Source of the DNA: Microtetraspora sp. NBRC 16547
Lineage (GTDB): Bacteria > Actinomycetota > Actinomycetes > Streptosporangiales > Streptosporangiaceae
Assembly: GCF_030268965.1 (NCBI RefSeq)
Contig: NZ_BSSE01000004.1
Coordinates: 186,001 to 250,000 of the forward strand
DNA length: 64,000 bases
Direction: 5' to 3'
In this document: positions 55,807 to 64,000 of the stretch, in pieces
Layout: every line of letters starts with the position of its first letter
Position numbering within the stretch: position 1 is the first letter of the stretch
The notes under the pieces: model-generated
What the model was told of the DNA's origin: nothing
The model's input: only the letters and a program-made list of their open reading frames with translations
Databases searched by the model: none
Made by a program: the position numbers and the translations under genes

Positions 55807-56439
55807 TCAGACCGGCAGGCCGCTCTCAAGGAGGCCCAGGGCCTCGTCGACCACGTCGGGCAGGGACCGGGTGCCGTTCGCGGCGCTCCAGCTGAACAGC
55901 GCTGGGAGAATCGCCCCCACCACGGCCCCGGCGAGGGTCTGTACGGCGGGGGCGGCCCTGTCCCGGCCCGTGCGCTCGGCGACCACCCCGGCCAGCACGT
56001 CCACCGTGGTCACCAGGTTGTCCAGGCTGCGGGCACGCACGGCCGGGATCTTCATCATCAGGCCGATCCGGGCGCGGACGTCCTCCAGCTCCGACTGGGG
56101 CACCTGCGCGAAGGCCGTGCGAATGCCCTGGCGGATCGCGGCGAGCGGGGGCAGCTCGGGCGGCTGCGCCCGCACCATCGCCACGAGCAGCGGGTCGTAG
56201 TCGTCCTGGATGATCAGGTCTTCTTTGGTCGGGAAGTACCGGAAGAACGTGCTCGGAGACACCTCGGCCGCTTCGGCGATCTGCTCGACGGTGGTGGCCT
56301 CGTATCCCTGTTCGGCGAACAGCCGGAGAGCGTGTTCCTGGATGGTCCGCCGGGTCTTGGCCTTTTTGCGCTCGCGCAGGCTCAGGACGGCCCGCTCCGG
56401 CGAGTCCGCGGCCCGGTCAGCGCGCTGAGGTGAGCTCAT
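55807..56439 (-). CDS. TetR family transcriptional regulator
   Basis: This 210-residue repressor has its N-terminal helix-turn-helix in RRTIQEHALRLFAEQGYEAT and VEQIAEAAEVSPSTFFRYFP (about residues 30-70). The C-terminal ligand domain is variable. It overlaps the MFS drug-efflux gene by 23 nt on the same strand, so it is co-transcribed with and probably represses that transporter in the absence of a substrate. This is the usual TetR/efflux pairing. Confidence 0.93.
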   Translation of the reverse strand: MSSPQRADRAADSPERAVLSLRERKKAKTRRTIQEHALRLFAEQGYEATTVEQIAEAAEVSPSTFFRYFPTKEDLIIQDDYDPLLVAMVRAQPPELPPLAAIRQGIRTAFAQVPQSELEDVRARIGLMMKIPAVRARSLDNLVTTVDVLAGVVAERTGRDRAAPAVQTLAGAVVGAILPALFSWSAANGTRSLPDVVDEALGLLESGLPV

Positions 56440-57910
56440 GCTCCGATTTTGCCGTCTTCGGAGCGGACCTGGGAAGGAAGATCAACATCAGCGGGGCGGC
56501 GACCAGGGACGCGGCCCCGCACAACAGGAGCACCACGTCCATGCCGGAGACGAACGCCTCGCGGGCGTCGTGCAGGAGGCCGGGGTCGCCGAGCGCCACC
56601 GCCGCCGTGACCGAGTCCTTCGCCATCTGGGGCGCGCCGGACGGCAGGCCGCCGGCGTAGACGGCGGAAAGGAGGCTGCCGAGCCCCGCGACGCCCATGG
56701 TCCCGCCGACCTGGCGCATGGTCTGGAGCGTCGCGGAACCGGAGCCGGAACGCTCCTCGGGCAGCGTGGCGAGCACGCCGTCCATCGCGGGAACCATCGT
56801 GAGGCCGACCCCGGCGCCGACCACCGCCAGCCAGGCGGCGATGAAACCGTACGACGAGGTCGCCCCGGTGGCCGCCCCGACGGCGAAGCCGGCCGCGAGG
56901 AGCAGCAGGCCGGCGGTCATGACGGACCGCAACCCGAGGCGCTCGACCAGGCGTTCCCCGGCCAGGCCCCCGGCCATCAGGCCGGCCACCATGGGGATCA
57001 GCCGGACGCCGGTGCCGAGGGCGTCGTGCCCCAGCACGGCCTGGAGGTGCTGCGGCATGACGAACAGCAGGCCGGACATGCCGAGGCTGACCAGGGTGGC
57101 GCCGACCGCGCCCCACAGGAACACCCGGCTACGGAAGAACCCGAGGTCCATCATGGGCGCCGTGGCCCGCCGCTCGACGGCGACGAAGGCCGCGAGCAGG
57201 ACGACGCCCGCAGCCAGGCTCGCCAGCACCGCCGGGTCGCCCCATCCGTCGATCGGGGCCTGGATGACGCCGTACACGAGGGCGGCGAGACCGGCCACCG
57301 AGAGCAGCGCGCCCGGGATGTCCAGCCGGGTGGCCGACGCGTCGCGGGACTCCGGGAGGAGTACGGCCGCCGCGACCAGGCTGACCAGCACGACGGGGAT
57401 GTTGATCAGGAAGATGGAGCCCCACCAGTAGTGATCGAGCAGATAGCCGCCGACGATGGGGCCGAGCGGCAGCCCGAGCGCCATGGCGGCGCTCCACACG
57501 GCGATCGCCTTGCCGCGCTCCTCGGGCCCGAAGACGCTCGGCAGGATCGACATCGACAGGGGCATGATCAGGGCCGCGCCCGTACCCATGAGCGCACGGG
57601 CGGCGATGAGCGATCCGGTGCCCTCGGCGAACGTGGCGACGACGGACGCGATCCCGAACGCCGCCAGGCCGCCGAGGAGGACGCGCTTGCGCCCGAACCG
57701 GTCGCCGAAGGCGCCCGCGGGCAGCATCAGGGCCGCGAACGGAACCATGTACGCGTCGATGATCCACTGCAGCTCGCCGGTCGTCGCGCGGAGGTCCGTG
57801 GCCAGCGTCGGCAGGGCCACGTTGAGGATCGTCGCGTCCAGGCCGAGCACGAGGACGCTGAGGACGAGCGCGCCGAGAGCCCACCAGCGCGCAGAACTGA
57901 AAGTCACCAT
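56417..57910 (-). CDS. MFS drug efflux transporter, DHA2 (14-TM) type
   Basis: This 497-residue transporter has 14 hydrophobic helices. Motif A is AGAFGDRFGRKRVLLGG between helices 2 and 3, and motif C is in GPIVGGYLLDHYWWGSIFLI. The N-terminal GLDATILNVALPTLATDL is typical of EmrB/QacA proton antiporters. It likely exports cationic or hydrophobic compounds. The end overlaps the tetR gene. It is divergent from the 57,989 gene across a 78-nt gap. Confidence 0.95.
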   Translation of the reverse strand: MVTFSSARWWALGALVLSVLVLGLDATILNVALPTLATDLRATTGELQWIIDAYMVPFAALMLPAGAFGDRFGRKRVLLGGLAAFGIASVVATFAEGTGSLIAARALMGTGAALIMPLSMSILPSVFGPEERGKAIAVWSAAMALGLPLGPIVGGYLLDHYWWGSIFLINIPVVLVSLVAAAVLLPESRDASATRLDIPGALLSVAGLAALVYGVIQAPIDGWGDPAVLASLAAGVVLLAAFVAVERRATAPMMDLGFFRSRVFLWGAVGATLVSLGMSGLLFVMPQHLQAVLGHDALGTGVRLIPMVAGLMAGGLAGERLVERLGLRSVMTAGLLLLAAGFAVGAATGATSSYGFIAAWLAVVGAGVGLTMVPAMDGVLATLPEERSGSGSATLQTMRQVGGTMGVAGLGSLLSAVYAGGLPSGAPQMAKDSVTAAVALGDPGLLHDAREAFVSGMDVVLLLCGAASLVAAPLMLIFLPRSAPKTAKSEHELTSAR

Positions 57911-57973
57911 GAAATGAGAGTAACTACCAAAAGAATGCCCACTGTCAATGCCTGGCCATCGCGAGGATGTGGT

Positions 57974-57989
57974 TGTAATCTCGATTACA
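57974..57989. promoter_or_regulatory. Palindrome at a start codon
   Basis: TGTAATCTCGATTACA is a perfect 7+2+7 palindrome that ends on the first base of the ATG at 57989, 64 nt from the divergent MFS start. Such an overlap suggests a repressor site in a leaderless transcript. Confidence 0.55.
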
Positions 57990-58507
57990 TGGATACAGAA
58001 GAGCAGTTGCGAGGCTGGTTCGCCGGACGCCTGCCGGAGGGCTGGTTCACCGAGGCGCCCGAAGTGGTGCTGGACCGCGAGGAGATCGCCGTCGTCGGCG
58101 TCGTCCCCCCGCTGACGGTGGCGCGCGGGCTGCCCGAGTTGGAGCGTTCCGCCGCTCTGGAGGGCTACGTCGAGCGGTTCCGCGAGGAAACCAGGGAGCG
58201 CCGGATCGAGATCGCCCGCGAGGCGGAGCGCCGGTTCCGCCGGAAGGTCTCCTGGGGGATCGTCGTCGAGGGCGAGAGAGTGATGTTCACCACGTTGTCG
58301 GTTCCAGTTATGACCCGGTTGCGGCAGCCGGAGCGGCAGGTCCTCGACACTCTTGTCGCCGCTGGGGTCGCCCGCAGCCGCAGTGACGCGCTGGCCTGGT
58401 GCGTCCGTCTCGTGGGCCGGCACACCGACACCTGGCTCGCTGACCTGCGGGATGCCCTGCAGCACGTGGACCGGGTCCGCGCCGCCGGGCCGGAGCACGT
58501 GGACTAA
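57989..58507 (+). CDS. Hypothetical protein, helical C-terminus
   Basis: This 172-residue protein has an N-terminal part with FAGRLPEGWF and DREEIAVVGVVPPLTV. Its C-terminal part (SRSDALAWCVRLVGRHTDTW) looks like a ribbon-helix-helix-type DNA-binding or dimerisation segment. I do not recognise the family. It has no Shine-Dalgarno before the ATG, consistent with leaderless translation. Autoregulation through the palindrome is possible. Confidence 0.7.
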   Translation: MDTEEQLRGWFAGRLPEGWFTEAPEVVLDREEIAVVGVVPPLTVARGLPELERSAALEGYVERFREETRERRIEIAREAERRFRRKVSWGIVVEGERVMFTTLSVPVMTRLRQPERQVLDTLVAAGVARSRSDALAWCVRLVGRHTDTWLADLRDALQHVDRVRAAGPEHVD

Positions 58508-58521
58508 ACCAATTGCGAAAA

Positions 58522-58533
58522 TGGCCTAGACCA
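58522..58533. promoter_or_regulatory. GntR/DasR-like box 1 upstream of pckG
   Basis: TGGCCTAGACCA differs by one base from the DasR-responsive element core TGGTCTAGACCA. It is followed by CT, as in the extended consensus. Confidence 0.55.
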
Positions 58534-58540
58534 CTGGCGA

Positions 58541-58552
58541 TGGCCTATACCA
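58541..58552. promoter_or_regulatory. GntR/DasR-like box 2 upstream of pckG
   Basis: TGGCCTATACCA resembles the same GntR-family motif (related forms TGGTATAGACCA) and lies 19 nt downstream of box 1. The two sites occupy the region about 225-255 nt before the pckG start. The rest of the gap (58553-58776) contains TTTAAGG and the Shine-Dalgarno AAGGAG at 58763. Confidence 0.5.
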
Positions 58553-58776
58553 ATATCGTCGGACGGAGTTGATCGAGCGGTCGGAACTCGTTTCTTTAAG
58601 GCGCTATCCACTGGGTAGGCTCCACGAACCGTCACGGCTCCTGCCTGGCCAAACTCCATTACGGAGCCGTGTGGACCCGAATGCCGCCGGATATGGGCGT
58701 GGTCTACGCCAATTGGATTCCGCGGCCATTCGTCGTCAATGATGATTTGGTCCTTCGAGAAAAAGGAGCCGGTTCC

Positions 58777-60573
58777 GTGTCCGTATCAGCAGAGGTGCGC
58801 GTTCCGACGACTCACGCCGAGTTGGCCGCCTGGGTCAGGGAGATCGCCGAGCTGACCCAGCCCGACAGGGTCGAATGGTGCGACGGTTCCGAGGCCGAGT
58901 GGACCCGTCTGACGAACCTGCTCGTCAAACAGGGCACCCTCACGCGGCTCGCCCAGCGGCCCAACAGCTTCCTCGCGACCTCGGACCCGAGCGACGTCGC
59001 CCGGGTCGAGGACCGCACGTACATCTGCTCGGAGCGGGCCGAGGACGCGGGGCCGACGAACAACTGGATCGCCCCCGCCGAGATGCGGCGGACGTTCGGC
59101 GAACTGTTCAAGGGATGCATGCGCGGCCGCACGATGTACGTCGTGCCGTTCTGCATGGGACCTCTCGGCGGCACCATCTCGCAGCTCGGCGTTGAGATCA
59201 CCGACTCGCCGTACGTGGCGGTGTCCATGCGGATCATGACCCGCATGGGTGAGGAGGCGCTGCGCCTGATCGAGGAGCGCGGCGAGTTCGTCAAGGCCGT
59301 CCACTCCGTGGGCGCCCCGCTGGCCGCCGGCCAGGAGGACGTGCCGTGGCCGTGCAGCGAGACCAAGTACATCAGCCACTTCCCGGAGACCCGCGAGATC
59401 TGGTCGTACGGCTCGGGCTACGGCGGCAACGCGCTGCTCGGGAAGAAGTGCTACGCGCTGCGGATCGCCAGCGTCATGGCCAGGGACGAGGGCTGGCTGG
59501 CCGAGCACATGCTCATCCTCAAGCTCACGCCCCCGCAGGGTGAGGCGCGGTACGTCGCCGCGGCGTTCCCGTCGGCGTGCGGCAAGACCAACCTCGCCAT
59601 GCTCCAGCCGACGATCCCCGGCTGGAAGGTCGAGACGATCGGCGACGACATCGCGTGGATGCGCTTCGGCCCCGACGGCCGCCTGCACGCCATCAACCCC
59701 GAGGCGGGGTTCTTCGGCGTGGCGCCCGGGACCGGCGAGTCCACCAACGCCAACGCGATCGAGACCCTCTGGGGCAACAGCATCTTCACCAACGTCGCGC
59801 TGACCGACGACGGCGACGTGTGGTGGGAGGGCCTCACCGACGAGCCGCCGGCCCACCTCACCGACTGGAAGGGCCGCTCCTGGACGCCGGAGTCCGGCGA
59901 GCCGGCCGCGCACCCGAACGCGCGCTTCACCACCCCGGCCGGGCAGTGCCCGACGATCGCTCCGGAGTGGCAGGACCCGGCGGGCGTGCCGATCTCGGCC
60001 ATCCTGTTCGGCGGGCGCCGGGCGACCGCGGTCCCGCTGGTGACCGAGTCGCTGAGCTGGCAGCAGGGTGTCTTCCTCGGCGCCAACGTGGCCTCCGAGA
60101 AGACCGCGGCGGCCGAGGGCAAGGTCGGCGAGCTGCGCCGCGACCCCTTCGCGATGCTGCCGTTCTGCGGCTACAACATGGGCGACTACTTCGCCCACTG
60201 GATCAAGATCGGTCAGCAGGCGGACGCCGCCAAGCTGCCGCGGATCTACTACGTCAACTGGTTCCGCAAGGACGCGAACGGCCGCTTCCTGTGGCCGGGC
60301 TTCGGCGAGAACAGCCGGGTGCTCAAGTGGATCGTCGGCCGGCTGAACGGCCAGGAGGACGCCGTGCCGAGCCCGATCGGCAACCTGCCCGCCGGGCTGG
60401 ACACCGAGGGCCTGGACGTCTCCGAGAGCGACATGGCGGAGCTGCTCAGCGTCGACCCCGAGGTGTGGCGCGAGGAGGCGGCGCTCGTGCCGTCCTTCTT
60501 CGAGACCTTCGGCGACAACCTGCCCAAGGAGCTCTGGGACGAGTACCGCGCCCTCGTCGCGCGGCTCGGCTAA
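58777..60573 (+). CDS. pckG: Phosphoenolpyruvate carboxykinase (GTP)
   Basis: The product (598 residues) converts oxaloacetate and GTP to PEP and CO2, the first step of gluconeogenesis. The kinase P-loop [13 protein letters not shown] is near residue 266, and [10 protein letters not shown] supplies metal contacts. The active-site Cys and the GTP-type insert [20 protein letters not shown] are present. GTG 58777 with AAGGAG 9 nt upstream is preferred over a GTG at 58669 that would add 36 unusual residues. The upstream GntR-like boxes suggest control by a carbon-source regulator. Confidence 0.95.
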   Translation: MSVSAEVRVPTTHAELAAWVREIAELTQPDRVEWCDGSEAEWTRLTNLLVKQGTLTRLAQRPNSFLATSDPSDVARVEDRTYICSERAEDAGPTNNWIAPAEMRRTFGELFKGCMRGRTMYVVPFCMGPLGGTISQLGVEITDSPYVAVSMRIMTRMGEEALRLIEERGEFVKAVHSVGAPLAAGQEDVPWPCSETKYISHFPETREIWSYGSGYGGNALLGKKCYALRIASVMARDEGWLAEHMLILKLTPPQGEARYVAAAFPSACGKTNLAMLQPTIPGWKVETIGDDIAWMRFGPDGRLHAINPEAGFFGVAPGTGESTNANAIETLWGNSIFTNVALTDDGDVWWEGLTDEPPAHLTDWKGRSWTPESGEPAAHPNARFTTPAGQCPTIAPEWQDPAGVPISAILFGGRRATAVPLVTESLSWQQGVFLGANVASEKTAAAEGKVGELRRDPFAMLPFCGYNMGDYFAHWIKIGQQADAAKLPRIYYVNWFRKDANGRFLWPGFGENSRVLKWIVGRLNGQEDAVPSPIGNLPAGLDTEGLDVSESDMAELLSVDPEVWREEAALVPSFFETFGDNLPKELWDEYRALVARLG

Positions 60574-60631
60574 CTCTGACTTGCCCGTTTTGGGGTGTTA
60601 GCGGCGAGTTGTCGCGGCTAGCGTGTGAAAC

Positions 60632-61210
60632 GTGCAGGGGCTACGGTGCGTGGACGGCTCATACCTTGCCGTTAATCCGGTGCCGTGCCGGGACAGGCTC
60701 GGCGTTCCGTACGAGGTGACGCTGGACCTGTACCGGGACGGTGTGCCGTACGGAACGGTCGGGGAGCGGTGCGGCTGGTTTCTGGCCAGGATGGCCAGGG
60801 TGATCGCGGACGCGAGAGCGGACGGCGGTCCCCTGGCCGGTGACTGGCCGGATCCGGAGGACCGCTTCCCCGGCGGCGAGGGCGAGCTGTTCGCCTTCCG
60901 CTACCGGAGCAGGGGCGACGTGGTCGGCGGCGGCGAACTGCGCTGCCAGGTGCGGACGATGTCCTCATGGATCCCCGCGCGGCGGCGCGGCCGCGCTCCG
61001 CTGGGCGAATGGCGGGTCACCCGCAGGGCCTACCTGGAGGCGTGGGGCACGAGCGGCGTCGGCCTGCGCGCGGAGCTGACCTCGGGCCGCCTGGCCGCCT
61101 TCGTCGCAGGTCTCGTCGGTGACGCCGAGGAACGGCTGGGCGCGAGGTTCGAGATGGAACGTAACGGCAACGTCGTGAACGGAGCAGTCAGGGTGTCGCG
61201 GCCCCGATAA
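60632..61210 (+). CDS. Hypothetical protein
   Basis: This 192-residue protein has no membrane segments and many Arg/Gly. Landmarks are RDRLGVPYEVTLDLYRDGVP and GERCGWFLARMARVIADARA near the N-terminus and WIPARRRGRAPLGEWRVTRR in the middle. I do not recognise the family. It lies between pckG and uppS on the same strand and ends 39 nt before uppS. GTG start. Confidence 0.6.
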   Translation: MQGLRCVDGSYLAVNPVPCRDRLGVPYEVTLDLYRDGVPYGTVGERCGWFLARMARVIADARADGGPLAGDWPDPEDRFPGGEGELFAFRYRSRGDVVGGGELRCQVRTMSSWIPARRRGRAPLGEWRVTRRAYLEAWGTSGVGLRAELTSGRLAAFVAGLVGDAEERLGARFEMERNGNVVNGAVRVSRPR

Positions 61211-61249
61211 TTGACCGGAGCCACCGGGTCGCGAGGGAAGAGGACTTGC

Positions 61250-62023
61250 ATGGGCGTGCGCGATCTCGTGTACAAGCTGTACGAGCGCAGGCTCGAGCGG
61301 AAGCTCTCCGGACCCGGCAGCACGGCACTGATCCCCCGGCATGTCGGCGTGATCGTCGACGGCAATCGGCGGTGGGCCAGGGCGATGGGCCTGCGGGACG
61401 TGAACCGCGGGCACCAGAAGGGCGCCGACAAGATCAGCGAACTCCTGGGGTGGTGCCGGGAGGCCGGCGTCGAGTACGTGACGCTGTGGCTGCTCTCCAC
61501 CGACAACCTCTCCCGTGACCAGGCCGAGCTCCAGCCCCTGCTCCAGGTGATCGAGGGCCTGGTGCGCGACCTCGTCGAGCAGGGATGGCACGTCAACCCC
61601 ATGGGCTCGCTGGACCTCTTGCCCGATCACACGGCTCGTGTCCTGAAAGATGCAAAAGAAGCCACATCGCACCGCCCTGGCCTGATTGTGAACGTGGCCG
61701 TTGGGTATGGAGGAAGACGTGAGATCGCTGATGCGGTGCGCTCTCTCCTCCAGGAGCACGCCAGCAAGGGCGCGAGCATCGAGGACCTCGTCGAGGTCCT
61801 CGACGTGGAGCACATCGCGGAGCATCTCTACACGCGCGGGCTGCCCGACCCGGACCTCGTCATCCGGACGTCGGGAGAGCTGCGACTCTCCGGATTCCTG
61901 CTCTGGCAGAGCGCTCACTCCGAGTTCTACTTCTGCGAGGCCTACTGGCCTGACTTCCGCAGAGTCGACTTCCTGCGGGCGCTCCGCTCGTACGCCGCGC
62001 GGCACCGTCGGTACGGTTCCTGA
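61250..62023 (+). CDS. uppS: Isoprenyl diphosphate synthase (cis-prenyltransferase)
   Basis: This 257-residue UPP-synthase-family enzyme makes the polyprenyl diphosphate carrier for cell-wall synthesis. The catalytic Asp is D37 in GVIVDGNRRWAR; the family regions WLLSTDNLSRD, VAVGYGGRREIADAVR, PDLVIRTSGELRLSGFLLWQ and SEFYFCEAYWPDF follow in order. GAGG lies 7 nt before the ATG. The position between pckG and the phoH-type gene resembles the Rv1086 region of mycobacteria. Chain length is not determined. Confidence 0.93.
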   Translation: MGVRDLVYKLYERRLERKLSGPGSTALIPRHVGVIVDGNRRWARAMGLRDVNRGHQKGADKISELLGWCREAGVEYVTLWLLSTDNLSRDQAELQPLLQVIEGLVRDLVEQGWHVNPMGSLDLLPDHTARVLKDAKEATSHRPGLIVNVAVGYGGRREIADAVRSLLQEHASKGASIEDLVEVLDVEHIAEHLYTRGLPDPDLVIRTSGELRLSGFLLWQSAHSEFYFCEAYWPDFRRVDFLRALRSYAARHRRYGS

Positions 62024-62221
62024 AACGGCACGTGAACGCTCCCTTTCGGTCACGGTTCAGCTCTTGGGATCAAAGGGAACGTTACGTACCGTAGTGGGAG
62101 AGGGCCTGTCCTTGGTCGTGAGGGGGGCCGGAGTCCCGGTCCGCTTCCCCAGGGCACGGGTCCGGTCCGTTCACCACCATTCACGGCAGGGCGCCTTACC
62201 CCGGCGCCCGGGGGAGAACGC

Positions 62222-63526
62222 GTGGCACAGTCCTCGAGTAACCCAACCCGCACCTACATCCTGGACACCTCTGTCCTGCTCGCCGACCCGGCGGCGATGA
62301 GCCGCTTCGCCGAGCACGAGGTCGTCATCCCGGTCGTCGTCGTCACGGAGCTGGAGGCCAAGCGGCACCATCCCGAACTCGGCTACTTCGCCCGTGAAGC
62401 ACTGCGCTTCCTCGACGACCTCAGGGTGCGGCACGGTCGCCTGGACGAGCCCATGCCGATCGGCGAGGGCACCATCCGGGTCGAGCTCAACCACAGCGAC
62501 CCGTCGGTCCTTCCGGCGGGCTTCCGGCTCGGTGACAACGACACCCGCATCCTCACGGTCGCGCAGAACCTGGCGGCCGAGGGCTGCGACGTGGTGCTCG
62601 TCTCGAAGGACCTGCCCATGCGCGTCAAGGCCGCCTCGATCGGCCTCGCCGCGGAGGAGTACCGCGCCGGGATGGTGGTCGAGTCCGGCTGGACCGGCAT
62701 GGCCGAGCTCCAGGTGACCACGGAGGACGTCGAGGCCCTCTTCGAGAGCGGCAGCGCCGACCTGGAGGAGGCGCGCGACCTCCCCTGCCACACCGGCCTG
62801 CGGCTGCTCTCCAGCCGCGGCTCCGCGCTCGGCCGCGTCATGCCGGACAAGTCCGTACGGCTGGTCCGGGGCGACCGTGAGGTCTTCGGCCTGCACGGCC
62901 GGTCGGCGGAGCAGCGGATCGCGCTCGACATCCTCATGGACCCCGAGGTGGGCATCGTCTCCATGGGGGGACGCGCGGGCACCGGGAAGTCGGCCCTGGC
63001 CCTCTGCGCGGGCCTGGAGGCCGTCCTGGAGCGCCGCCAGCACCGCAAGGTCATCGTCTTCCGCCCGCTGTACGCCGTGGGCGGCCAGGAGCTCGGATAC
63101 CTCCCGGGCTCCGAGAACGAGAAGATGGGCCCCTGGGCCCAGGCCGTCTACGACACCCTCGGCGCGGTGACCACGCCCGAGGTGATCGAGGAGGTTTTGG
63201 ACCGGGGGATGCTGGAGGTCCTCCCGCTCACCCACATCCGCGGCCGGTCGCTGCACGACGCGTTCGTCATCGTGGACGAGGCGCAGTCGCTGGAGCGCGG
63301 GGTCCTCCTCACGGTGCTGTCGCGCATCGGCGCCAACTCGCGGGTGGTGCTCACCCACGACATCGCCCAGCGCGACAACCTCCGCGTCGGCCGGCACGAC
63401 GGCGTCGTCGCGGTGGTCGAGAAGCTCAAGGGGCACCCGCTGTTCGCCCACATCACCCTCACCAGGTCGGAGCGGTCGCAGATCGCCGCCCTGGTGACCG
63501 AGATGCTGGAGGACATCACCTTCTGA
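62222..63526 (+). CDS. phoH2: PIN-PhoH ATPase (PhoH2)
   Basis: This 434-residue protein is a fusion of an N-terminal PIN RNase domain ([12 protein letters not shown], then [13 protein letters not shown] and [14 protein letters not shown]) with a PhoH ATPase. The ATPase has P-loop [16 protein letters not shown] near residue 247 and [10 protein letters not shown] near residue 355. Mycobacterial PhoH2 has ATP-dependent RNA helicase/RNase activity. The GTG start lacks a close Shine-Dalgarno sequence. The 198-nt leader (62024-62221) holds GC-rich sequence with no recognised element. Confidence 0.93.
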   Translation: MAQSSSNPTRTYILDTSVLLADPAAMSRFAEHEVVIPVVVVTELEAKRHHPELGYFAREALRFLDDLRVRHGRLDEPMPIGEGTIRVELNHSDPSVLPAGFRLGDNDTRILTVAQNLAAEGCDVVLVSKDLPMRVKAASIGLAAEEYRAGMVVESGWTGMAELQVTTEDVEALFESGSADLEEARDLPCHTGLRLLSSRGSALGRVMPDKSVRLVRGDREVFGLHGRSAEQRIALDILMDPEVGIVSMGGRAGTGKSALALCAGLEAVLERRQHRKVIVFRPLYAVGGQELGYLPGSENEKMGPWAQAVYDTLGAVTTPEVIEEVLDRGMLEVLPLTHIRGRSLHDAFVIVDEAQSLERGVLLTVLSRIGANSRVVLTHDIAQRDNLRVGRHDGVVAVVEKLKGHPLFAHITLTRSERSQIAALVTEMLEDITF

Positions 63527-63567
63527 TACCCGGCTCGGGAGTCATGGCGGGACACCTGGCCCGGGGG

Positions 63568-63999
63568 TCACGGCGGGAGATGGCCGTTCTCCGGGGCCAG
63601 GTCCCAGTACTCCCGGCAGGTGTGGATCTTCAGGGTCCCGGCCTCGCCCTGCGCGATCTCCACGGCCCAGATCTCCGGGCGCAGCCGCGCCGTACAGGTG
63701 ATCTGGGCCATCGCGATCCTGGACATCCTCGGCCCGCTGACGAACACCCGCAGCCGCAGGCCGGCGCTGTCCGGGTCGTTGTGGCTCGCCGGATCGCGCG
63801 TGTACCGCACGAGCTGGACCTGGGCCAGCCGCATGCGGGACAGGGCCGTGCTGACGCCGCGCGGCGGGCGCCGACCGGCCCCGAACAGGGCGGAGAGCAC
63901 GTCGTTGACGTGCGCGGAGGTCGCGGCCACGCTGGTGGCCTCCAGCCGCCCGGACCGGACGAGGTAGACGCGTACGAGCGTCGAGGCGTCGCTGATGGC
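63568..63999 (-). CDS. Possible secreted/lipoprotein domain, 5' end outside window
   Basis: The reading frame is open to the window edge, so this is the C-terminal part of a larger protein. Visible are SDASTLVRVYLVRSGRLEAT, then LRLRVFVSGPRMSRIAMAQI and a C-terminal CTARLRPEIWAVEIAQGEAG. The VRVYLVRSGRLE pattern resembles the GerMN-type domain of sporulation/germination and LpqB-like lipoproteins. That resemblance is weak, and no membrane or signal segment is in the visible part. It is convergent with phoH2 across a 41-nt gap. Confidence 0.5.
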   Translation of the reverse strand, partial: AISDASTLVRVYLVRSGRLEATSVAATSAHVNDVLSALFGAGRRPPRGVSTALSRMRLAQVQLVRYTRDPASHNDPDSAGLRLRVFVSGPRMSRIAMAQITCTARLRPEIWAVEIAQGEAGTLKIHTCREYWDLAPENGHLPP

Positions 64000-64000
64000 C

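Noticed and set aside
56438-58507. A long plus-strand frame covering the MFS gene and the 57,989 gene
   Set aside because: Only its 3' part from ATG 57989 looks like a real protein; the rest is antisense to the MFS transporter.

Overview
The window is high-GC DNA from an actinomycete. It carries the mycothiol enzyme Mca, DUF501, DUF4307, an FtsB-type divisome protein, F420-type PPOX and PucR regulators, and many GTG starts. The gene mix suggests Streptosporangiales (Nonomuraea/Streptosporangium-like). That placement is inference; no rRNA or other marker fixes the genus.

Left part (1-16 kb). A truncated GH26-like glycosidase is followed by a sulfur block on the minus strand: a TauE/SafE permease and an APS kinase fused to an ATP-sulfurylase-like N-terminus that lacks its catalytic motifs. 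A methyltransferase comes next. The conserved actinobacterial block mfd - SurA-like lipoprotein - mazG - eno - ftsB - DUF501 - ppx/gppA follows, in the same order as in mycobacteria except that a different lipoprotein sits there. After it lie a PadR/membrane-protein pair with a palindromic operator, a family-5 uracil-DNA glycosylase, and an NDH-2 gene preceded by two Rex-type operators. A 73-nt tRNA with a UAA anticodon but no long variable arm follows ndh.

Middle (16-46 kb). This part holds a pentapeptide-repeat protein, a diverged Gre factor, a PucR regulator next to an amino-acid oxidase, a Bax-inhibitor-1 protein, a thiolase, a PQQ-propeller lipoprotein and an SGNH hydrolase. The reverse transsulfuration pair cbs-metB comes next, then a MoxR-like AAA/VWA pair split by a lipoprotein, a FIST protein, a PLP decarboxylase, an ECF sigma factor with a coupled membrane protein, threonine deaminase, an M1 lipoprotein peptidase, an RDD protein, an Lrp regulator and a class A PBP.

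Right part (45-64 kb). The order yyaL - small membrane protein - mca - DUF4307 - greA - uppS - phoH resembles the mycobacterial mca/greA region but is interrupted. An AbiEi/AbiEii (type IV) toxin-antitoxin operon with a third small gene lies next to yyaL. yyaL itself is broken by a 25-nt insertion exactly inside its CxxC redox motif. Further on are an NlpC/P60 hydrolase with an FtsX-like middle domain, an orphan peptide-binding protein, a TetR/MFS drug-efflux pair, and a PEP carboxykinase preceded by two tandem GntR/DasR-like boxes.

Most of the window is ordinary chromosomal core. The items most worth a second look are the UAA tRNA, the broken yyaL beside the AbiE operon, the twin Rex sites, the tandem GntR boxes at pckG and the catalytically degenerate sulfurylase fusion.
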